Virus record (IMG/VR): IMGVR_UViG_3300035698_031524
Span: 1-26,955 of that record
DNA length: 26,955 nt
Source of the DNA: a virus
Reading direction: 5' to 3' (one strand)
Shown here: positions 21,359-26,955 of the stretch, one piece after another
Layout: every line of letters begins with the position of its first letter
How positions within the stretch are numbered: position 1 is the stretch's first letter
Translations under genes and position numbers: made by a program
The notes under the pieces: generated by a model
What the model saw: the letters and a program-made list of their open reading frames with translations, nothing else
What the model was told of the DNA's origin: nothing
Databases searched by the model: none

Positions 21359-24300
21359 TTGCCCCCAATTGTTAAAATAAAAGATCAAAATGAATTAGTT
21401 GATACCAGTTCGTTCCCAAAATACGCACATTTTCCTTTTGAAAAATTCAATCCTGTTCAAAGTCGAATATTTGAAATATATGACAAAGAATGTAGTGTGG
21501 TGATTGCAGCGGCCACTAGCGCTGGGAAAACGGTTTGTAGCGAAATGTTCGCTAGTCATGAAATTAGAGAACGTGGGGGCAAGGCTTTATATTTAGCTCC
21601 ATTAAAAGCACTAGCTAAAGAAAAAATAGATGATTGGACTGATCCTAAACATCACTTCAATGATTTGAATATGTCTATATGTACAGGAGACTATAGGCTA
21701 ACACCAGCCAGAAAAAAAGAATTAGAAGTTTCAGATTTTATCATAATGACATCTGAAATGTTGTTAAGCAGAACTAGAAATTTTAAATCTGAACAAAATG
21801 AATTTTTAAAAGACGTTGGTACTGTCATCGTTGATGAGTCGCATTTGTTGACAGTACCGGGTCGTGGGGATCATCTAGAAGTAGGATTGATGAAATTGAG
21901 CCAAATTTCAAAAAATCTTCGCATCGTCTTTTTATCAGCGACTATGCCTAATGTAGATGAAATAGCGGAATGGATCAGTTATTCGCTAACAGGTAGAGAG
22001 ACTTATTTATTGGAATCAAAATATCGTCCGTGTCCTTTAGGCGTTCATTATGAAACATATTGGCCAGAAAAGAACTACGACGACACTGAAAAAGAAAAAG
22101 TCAATAAGGCTATAGAAATAATAGATGAAAACAAAGAAGATTTGTTTTTAGTTTTCGCTCACACGAAAAGAACAGGCCAATTGATGAAAAAATCTTTAGA
22201 AGAAGATGGATACAAGTGTGAGTTTCACAGTGCGGATGTCACAAAAGAAGATAGACAAAAGATAGAAAAAAAGTTTAAAAATAAAAAATTAGACGTTTTG
22301 GTTGCTACTAGTACCGTTGCTTGGGGATGCTATGCAAAAGGCAGTTTGATGTTTGGTCCTGAAAAAACTTCTTTTGTCGAAGATTTAAAAATTAATGATG
22401 AACTTTTATCTTTGTCAAAAGAGGGGACTATTGAAACGGTAAGAGTTTTAGATAAAAACGAATATGAAACAACTGGATACTATGAAGTAGAATTGAAATC
22501 TGGCGAAAGATGTAAAGTAAGCAAAGATCATGTTTTTTGGGGGGCAATGGCAAGAGAATCGCCTGCTTGGGTTGATGTAAGCAAATTGAAAGTTGGCGAT
22601 TTCATCGGCGTTCCTAAAAATGACGATTTTACTAATCCAAAATTTGTAGAAGATGATTTGTCTTATTTACAAGGTTATTTAGCTGGTGATGGATGTTTGA
22701 CACAGGCTGGAAAATATGCCAACAATGAAAATAAAATATTATTAGACATTGCTTTTGGGAAAGATAATAGACACATTGATTATGTTGAGAATCTTTTTCT
22801 TAAATTGTTTGATTATAAAATAAACACATGTGAAGATGTTAATGACGTTAAACACTTGGTGTCTAAGAAAAAATCAATAGTAGACAACTTTCTGAATATT
22901 ATTCCAATAGGTCGTAAAGGGGAATGGCTAATATCTAGTGCTATTTGCAATGACGAAAAGATGGTGTCGTTTTTGCAAGGTTTATATGATGCAGATGGCT
23001 GGCCTGAAAAATATAAAAATGGTAATTTTTCAGTTGCTTTGGCAACTATTAGTTATAATTTATGTCTACAAATAAAACATTTTTTGTTTCGTTTTGGAAT
23101 AAATTGCTCAATATCAAAAAAGAAAATGAAAGATGTTTGTATCAATGGCAGATGGCAAAAAGCTGTTCGAGATTACATCTATGAATTGAAGATCAGAAAT
23201 AGTCATGCTAAAAACTTTGAAAAACTAATTGGTTTCAGAATGAATTCTAAAAAAGAAATTTTATCTGGTTTTGAAGTTAAGGAAAAAAGTTTTCAAGATA
23301 CTCACGATTTGGTTCCTGTTCGAAAAGCGTTTGAAGAACATGTAAATCAATTAAAAATTAAGCATAAATATTTGGCGAAAACATCTGTTGATAAATGGTA
23401 TTTGTTGAATAAAGGTGAAATCACTAGAAGTAAATTGCAAGAGTTTTTAGATTTATTTCCTGCCGATACAGAGTTAAACAAACTGTGCAATTTGAATGTT
23501 AATTGGAAAAAAATAAAATCAATAAAATTTGTCAATGAAAAATCTTCGTTTGTTGAGATAAAAGTTGATAAAAATGAAAACTACATTGGTAATGGGATAA
23601 TATCTCATAATTGCAATCTACCCGCACGTAGAGTAATTGTTTTAGGAGTCCATAGAGGCATGAATGAAGTGGCCACCTACGACATTTGGCAAATGGTAGG
23701 CCGATCAGGGCGAGTAGGGCTTGATCCTCGTGGAGACGCTTACATACTGCTTCCATACGGTCATGAGGTTAAGCATATGGAGAGGTTAAAAGATCACCAA
23801 CCGATAGAATCTAGATTGTTAGATCATGTGGGGACTTTTAAGAATGCTCATTATAAAACATTGGCTTTTCATCTAGTGAGTGAAATACACCATAAGAGCA
23901 TTCAAACTCTTGACGATATTCACAAATGGTATCAAAAATCTTTAGCACATTTTCAGGCAAAAGATTTAGACGATGAAATAGTTTTGTCAACAATGGAATC
24001 GTTAGAAAAGTGCGGGGCTATTAAAAAAGAAGGTGATATATACAAAGTTACAGCTATAGGCATGGTAGCTAGTATGTTTTACTTTAGCCCGTTTGATGTG
24101 TCTGATTTGAGGAAGAATTTCAAGGCTCTATTTGCAAGTGGTCAGGAAAACAATGATATGATATTGTCTATATGTTTGGGGAATATAGACTCAAATAGAA
24201 TGGGAATAGCTAGTAAAGCTGAAAAAGCAGTTTTTATAAACTATAAATTGAAATTAGAAGGTATGTTTGGAAAAGGCGAATTTACAGATGCCGCATTAAA

Positions 24301-24685
24301 AACTGGTTATGCATATTATTCGTTGATGAACGGGATCAATTCTCCTGTTTTGTTGTCGTATCAAAAAACATTGCAATGGGATGCTCCTAGACTTATTCAA
24401 GTTTTGAATTCTTTAGATCAAATAAATTGTAAATGGGACAGAGAAGAATGGTTTGGGGATTTAGCTTCTAGAATGTCTTATGGCGTAAAATCCCATTTGA
24501 TAAATTTAGTTAGACTGCCAAATATAGGAAAAGTGAGAGCGGAAAGACTATGGGATGCAGGGATAAAAACTCCTAGCGATGTTGCCGAAAATGCTAACAA
24601 AGTTAAATCAGTATTAAATATGAAGGCTGATAAAGTGAAAGAAATATGTGAAATAGCTCAATTGATGAAAGGAACAAATGCTTAA
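21359..24685 (+). CDS. Hel308/Ski2-like DNA helicase interrupted by an intein, 1108 aa precursor
   Basis: Helicase motifs are Walker A ATSAGKT (52-58), TxxE-like TSEML (131-135), DESH (159-162), SATMP (193-197), motif V split by the intein (TSTVAWG up to 323, then CNLPARR from 752) and motif VI QMVGRSGR (778-785). A C-terminal helix-hairpin-helix, LVRLPNIGKVRAERLW, ends the protein. Removing the 428-residue intein leaves 680 residues, the size of Hel308 enzymes, which unwind stalled forks 3' to 5'. This family is best known from archaea and eukaryotes and is not part of T4. The TTG start is chosen for GAGAGG seven bases upstream. It overlaps the next gene by eight bases. Confidence 0.87.
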   Translation: MPPIVKIKDQNELVDTSSFPKYAHFPFEKFNPVQSRIFEIYDKECSVVIAAATSAGKTVCSEMFASHEIRERGGKALYLAPLKALAKEKIDDWTDPKHHFNDLNMSICTGDYRLTPARKKELEVSDFIIMTSEMLLSRTRNFKSEQNEFLKDVGTVIVDESHLLTVPGRGDHLEVGLMKLSQISKNLRIVFLSATMPNVDEIAEWISYSLTGRETYLLESKYRPCPLGVHYETYWPEKNYDDTEKEKVNKAIEIIDENKEDLFLVFAHTKRTGQLMKKSLEEDGYKCEFHSADVTKEDRQKIEKKFKNKKLDVLVATSTVAWGCYAKGSLMFGPEKTSFVEDLKINDELLSLSKEGTIETVRVLDKNEYETTGYYEVELKSGERCKVSKDHVFWGAMARESPAWVDVSKLKVGDFIGVPKNDDFTNPKFVEDDLSYLQGYLAGDGCLTQAGKYANNENKILLDIAFGKDNRHIDYVENLFLKLFDYKINTCEDVNDVKHLVSKKKSIVDNFLNIIPIGRKGEWLISSAICNDEKMVSFLQGLYDADGWPEKYKNGNFSVALATISYNLCLQIKHFLFRFGINCSISKKKMKDVCINGRWQKAVRDYIYELKIRNSHAKNFEKLIGFRMNSKKEILSGFEVKEKSFQDTHDLVPVRKAFEEHVNQLKIKHKYLAKTSVDKWYLLNKGEITRSKLQEFLDLFPADTELNKLCNLNVNWKKIKSIKFVNEKSSFVEIKVDKNENYIGNGIISHNCNLPARRVIVLGVHRGMNEVATYDIWQMVGRSGRVGLDPRGDAYILLPYGHEVKHMERLKDHQPIESRLLDHVGTFKNAHYKTLAFHLVSEIHHKSIQTLDDIHKWYQKSLAHFQAKDLDDEIVLSTMESLEKCGAIKKEGDIYKVTAIGMVASMFYFSPFDVSDLRKNFKALFASGQENNDMILSICLGNIDSNRMGIASKAEKAVFINYKLKLEGMFGKGEFTDAALKTGYAYYSLMNGINSPVLLSYQKTLQWDAPRLIQVLNSLDQINCKWDREEWFGDLASRMSYGVKSHLINLVRLPNIGKVRAERLWDAGIKTPSDVAENANKVKSVLNMKADKVKEICEIAQLMKGTNA
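22328..23611 (+). other. Intein with LAGLIDADG homing endonuclease, 428 aa
   Basis: Residues 324-751 of the helicase precursor form the intein. It begins with the nucleophile Cys324 (CYAKGSLMFG) and has block B SKDHVFWG with its conserved His at intein position 68. Two dodecapeptide LAGLIDADG motifs, LQGYLAGDG (114-122) and LQGLYDADG (216-224), each keep a catalytic Asp. It ends ENYIGNGIISHN with His427-Asn428. The +1 extein residue is Cys752, so all protein-splicing residues are intact. Insertion is inside helicase motif V (AWG / CNLP), a highly conserved site where an unspliced protein would be inactive. The endonuclease would spread the element to intein-free alleles. Both catalytic parts look functional. 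Confidence 0.93.
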
Positions 24686-25007
24686 AAAATTATTTAGAAA
24701 AATATTTAATAAAAAAATAGAACCAAAGTGTAAACACTGTCGCCTTTTCAATAAAGAAGATGGTATTTGCGAAGTCGTTATACTTTTCGAAGGAGAAAGA
24801 CACAATTTAGATGTTGAGCCTGATGATGATTGTGTTTTTGAAAAAGAATATGAAGCAATTAATGAAGAAGGGAAAGTAGAAAAATTCAAATTAAATGTAG
24901 ATCAGGCAAAGTTTTGGGTTGAAGATAAAAAAGGGAAGAAAACAAATAAAGATGGTTCTGTAAAAATAGAATATTCAGAGGGGTTTTTTGGCGAAAAAGA
25001 TATTTAA
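24678..25007 (+). CDS. Small protein with a four-cysteine, zinc-site-like N-terminus, 109 aa
   Basis: After a basic N-terminus (MLKKLFRKIFNKK) the pattern CKHC (18-21), Cys31 and Cys52 with EPDDDC suggests a small zinc-binding module of the CxxC-x9-C-x20-C kind seen in short phage proteins. The second half is acidic and lysine-rich, without cysteines. The ATG lies within the end of the helicase gene with AAAGGA upstream, so translation follows helicase synthesis. Its 3' end overlaps the convergent zinc-ribbon gene by four bases. Function is unknown. Confidence 0.68.
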   Translation: MLKKLFRKIFNKKIEPKCKHCRLFNKEDGICEVVILFEGERHNLDVEPDDDCVFEKEYEAINEEGKVEKFKLNVDQAKFWVEDKKGKKTNKDGSVKIEYSEGFFGEKDI

Positions 25008-25678
25008 ATTTCTATTATCCTTTCGCTTTTCCAAGTGTAATTAGCTTCAAATCCTTCTATCTTTTTTGGCAATTCACTTTTGTCTTTTTTTATAATATTA
25101 TCTATCTTTTTTCCATTGACATAAATGTCTTTACAAGAAACGTCACAAGGCAGACTTTTTTTGTCTAGTTCGAAACTTATTGAATGTATTTCCCCTTCTT
25201 GTAGAAGTTTGTTATAAACAGTCAACGTAATCCAATTGTGCAGTCTAGTTTTTACAGGAATTATTTTTTCGCTTCTTGCCCAATCTATCATGTAAAAAGT
25301 AGAATTTTTATCAATTGAAGATGTATTTTGTTGCCCATAATGTAAAAAGTCTCCATTGTAAATGGCTTCTGAAACAGGGTTGAAAATTAAAGTTTTATCG
25401 TATTTTTTTTTGTTTATTATGGATTTGGTATTATACGTATCCTTTTTAGATGGATATTCAAAGTAGTTGTTACATTTTTCGCATTGAAAAGTAGATTCTT
25501 TTGTGTTCTCCCAAGGATATGAAGAATTGCATTTGGGGCATTTGAATTTAGGTGTTTCATTATCCCTATTTGGATCATTGGTTAGGATGTTTATTTGAAG
25601 ATTCAGCCCTCCTTCCATTAAAGTGAAATCGTGAATGAAGTCCTTTTCGCATTTTTCGCATTTTATTTTCTTTTTCAT
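25004..25678 (-). CDS. Protein with three CxxC zinc-ribbon-like pairs, 224 aa
   Basis: CEKC at 7-10, CPKC at 47-50 and CEKC at 66-69 give one unpaired CxxC and a likely complete zinc ribbon (47-69). The rest, from about 85, is a beta-rich domain with IDWARSEKIIPVKTRLHNW and ends YTWKSERIIEI. The gene overlaps the stop of the upstream gene by four bases (ATGA). The two products share the same plan, an N-terminal CxxC and a C-terminal domain with similar WxxxEK(I/L)I and Y(T/N)W segments, so they may be old paralogues. Possibly structural or regulatory; not determined. Confidence 0.7.
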   Translation of the reverse strand: MKKKIKCEKCEKDFIHDFTLMEGGLNLQINILTNDPNRDNETPKFKCPKCNSSYPWENTKESTFQCEKCNNYFEYPSKKDTYNTKSIINKKKYDKTLIFNPVSEAIYNGDFLHYGQQNTSSIDKNSTFYMIDWARSEKIIPVKTRLHNWITLTVYNKLLQEGEIHSISFELDKKSLPCDVSCKDIYVNGKKIDNIIKKDKSELPKKIEGFEANYTWKSERIIEI

Positions 25679-26379
25679 ATTACATCTTTAATAAATATTG
25701 ATTCTTCTTGTAAAACTTCATCTTCATCATCTATTAAAGGATTGGAAAGCCAATTATAGGTAGATGAAAAGTTTTTCAACTCTCCGAAATTTTTATTATA
25801 AGTTAACGAACAAATGTCATCTTCTAGCATTGTTCTTAAAACAGTACCTTTTTTAGTTATTTCTACATCGCTAAATTCGCCTTGTTTGTTGATTTCCCAT
25901 TTTTTTAGATTCTGTTTTTCTTCGTTGATTATTAGATCGTTGATTATTACTTCCATATTTATTGAATTTAAATAAATAGATATTCCTTTTATGGTGCTGC
26001 TTCTTATTTTTTTTATTAATTTTTCTGTTTCGGTCCATTCTGAAAGAACATATCCCGGCAACCCTAGCCTGCTTTTAGGTCGTTCTCCATACCAAGAGTT
26101 TGACAACATGTGTGTCTGACCATTTTGCAACCAAAATATTCCTTGGAGATAGTCAATATATTCAGAAGTCCACACCATTGTTGAGTATTTTTTGTCTATT
26201 GTGAAAAAAGATTCATAAGCAAGAATTACATTTGATTTTTCATTAGTATGCATGTGCAGGCGTAAAGCAGGAGAAATTCTTCTCCTGCTTGCAACATTGT
26301 TTTTTTCTAAATCTTTTTCTAATACATAATTACAATGAGGGCATTTGACATTTTTGTTCAATTCCATATTTGAATTCAT
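25675..26379 (-). CDS. Protein with an N-terminal CPHC motif, possible paralogue of its neighbour, 234 aa
   Basis: CPHC lies at residues 13-16 with no second CxxC, so a full zinc ribbon is not visible. The central part (RLHMHTNEKSNVILAYESF; GIFWLQNGQTHML) looks beta-rich, and the C-terminus is acidic. Similar segments in the downstream gene (EWTETEKLIKK against DWARSEKIIPV; YNW against YTW) suggest duplication. The ATG at 26379 has no Shine-Dalgarno and is preceded by TATAATA plus four bases. An alternative ATG at 26367 would start MELNKN. First gene of a two-gene minus-strand operon. Confidence 0.68.
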   Translation of the reverse strand: MNSNMELNKNVKCPHCNYVLEKDLEKNNVASRRRISPALRLHMHTNEKSNVILAYESFFTIDKKYSTMVWTSEYIDYLQGIFWLQNGQTHMLSNSWYGERPKSRLGLPGYVLSEWTETEKLIKKIRSSTIKGISIYLNSINMEVIINDLIINEEKQNLKKWEINKQGEFSDVEITKKGTVLRTMLEDDICSLTYNKNFGELKNFSSTYNWLSNPLIDDEDEVLQEESIFIKDVI

Positions 26380-26402
26380 AAAGTATTATAGATATAAAGA
26401 CA
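26380..26402. promoter_or_regulatory. 23-bp divergent start region with two promoter-like boxes
   Basis: On the minus strand TATAATA (26384-26390) is followed by CTTT and the ATG at 26379. On the plus strand TATAAA (26393-26398) is followed by GACA and the ATG at 26403. Each spacer is exactly four bases. With only 23 bases between the start codons neither gene can have a normal Shine-Dalgarno leader starting inside the interval. Confidence 0.5.
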
Positions 26403-26955
26403 ATGAAAATATTATATAATAAAAGAAAAATAACACGCAGGTTGAATAAACTAATAACCAATCAAAGTGTTCAAGCGTTAACGACATTAACAGAGGGAGA
26501 CAATTGTTTCAGTACATATAATGAATGTTGTGACTGCTGCGATGAAGAAGGATGTGAGCCATGTCCTAGCGGATACATTTATTTACACGATGAAATATCT
26601 GGATTGGGGGGTGGAACTTCTTGTTTGGAAGTTAATCTTCCAGAAGGCATATATGAAGTAAGTGGAGATTGCACTTCTCCGGGTGCGTTTTATGGCGGTG
26701 CTGCTCACCAAATAGGGATTGGATATTCCGAAGCAGAAGATGAATGGAGATTGGGGATGGCAGGTACAGACGGAGGGTTTACTTATGTAAAAATAGAAAA
26801 TGGATTAGATACACTAGATGGAACATATGCTTTTTTATCAGGATCATGTACCGACCTTCCAGAGACTATTCAAGTATCTTGCTATAGCGAATGCCCTGAA
26901 GATTGTTCAGATTGTGGTAGTTACGGAGTAACAATTGTAGGAGCCGCCAATGCTG
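26403..26955 (+). CDS. Cysteine-rich protein, N-terminal 184 aa (runs off window)
   Basis: The frame is open from ATG at 26403 to the window edge. After a basic N-terminus (MKILYNKRKITRRLNK) there is a cysteine cluster, NECCDCCDEEGCEPC (41-55), then a glycine- and acid-rich region with spaced cysteines and a second cluster, CYSECPEDCSDC. So many paired cysteines are unusual for a cytoplasmic phage protein. A disulfide-bonded virion or appendage protein, or a metal-binding one, is possible. No signal peptide is obvious. The true start is uncertain, because the 17-base repeat TATTATATAATAAAAGA (26410-26426) lies inside codons 3-8 and may itself be a promoter, making the in-frame TTG at 26442 the start. 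Confidence 0.65.
   Translation, partial: MKILYNKRKITRRLNKLITNQSVQALTTLTEGDNCFSTYNECCDCCDEEGCEPCPSGYIYLHDEISGLGGGTSCLEVNLPEGIYEVSGDCTSPGAFYGGAAHQIGIGYSEAEDEWRLGMAGTDGGFTYVKIENGLDTLDGTYAFLSGSCTDLPETIQVSCYSECPEDCSDCGSYGVTIVGAANA

Noticed and set aside
1-26955. tRNA genes, CRISPR arrays, insertion sequences and integrase or attachment sites
   Set aside because: No T-loop with matching acceptor stem, no regularly spaced repeats, and no transposase or integrase motifs were seen on either strand.

Overview
The window is an AT-rich stretch of a tailed bacteriophage genome (Caudoviricetes). This call rests on gene content. It carries a nearly complete T4-type recombination and replication set: a UvsW-like helicase, a DnaB/gp41-like replicative helicase, a probable UvsY-like mediator, a gp32-like zinc-containing single-strand DNA-binding protein and a UvsX/RecA recombinase. 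These sit beside a short family A DNA polymerase and a Hel308-type helicase, neither of which is the T4 version. No tRNA, rRNA, transposase, CRISPR array or attachment site was seen. I cannot name the host or the genus.

Layout. From 1 to 7313 the genes alternate strand in short divergent and convergent cassettes: the end of a probable structural gene, a sulfotransferase-like protein, a glycosyltransferase-like protein, a cyclic-phosphate-processing receiver-like (cREC) protein, three small membrane proteins, UvsW, and a minus-strand operon of a small protein, a histidine-phosphatase-fold protein lacking both catalytic histidines and a P-loop kinase. From 7314 to 7888 there is no gene. Most of that gap (about 7431-7816) can be drawn as nested, abutting RNA helices with a crossing 7-bp pairing, directly upstream of the polymerase. 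From 7889 to 18379 all recognised genes are on the plus strand: polymerase, possible sigma-like protein, Nudix hydrolase, replicative helicase, UvsY-like protein, a second structured RNA ending in an intrinsic terminator (13031-13263), a methyltransferase-like protein, two unknown proteins, gp32, UvsX and an RmlB-like dehydratase. From 18365 to the end strand alternation returns: a winged-helix-like protein, an amidoligase-like protein, several small unknown proteins, Hel308 interrupted by a 428-residue intein with a LAGLIDADG endonuclease, zinc-ribbon proteins, and the start of a cysteine-rich protein that runs off the window.

How it works together. The plus-strand block should supply replication fork movement (polymerase, DnaB-like helicase) and recombination-dependent replication (UvsX, UvsY-like, gp32, with UvsW and Hel308 remodelling branched DNA). 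The sugar and group-transfer enzymes could act on glycans or virion parts. The transcription layout is distinctive. Many first genes lack a Shine-Dalgarno sequence and have a TATAAATA/TATAATA-like box exactly four bases before the start codon, which suggests leaderless transcripts. Two divergent starts lie in long perfect palindromes (36 and 48 bp). Every convergent gene pair overlaps at its 3' ends. The two structured RNAs and the palindromic start regions are the parts most likely to be new.
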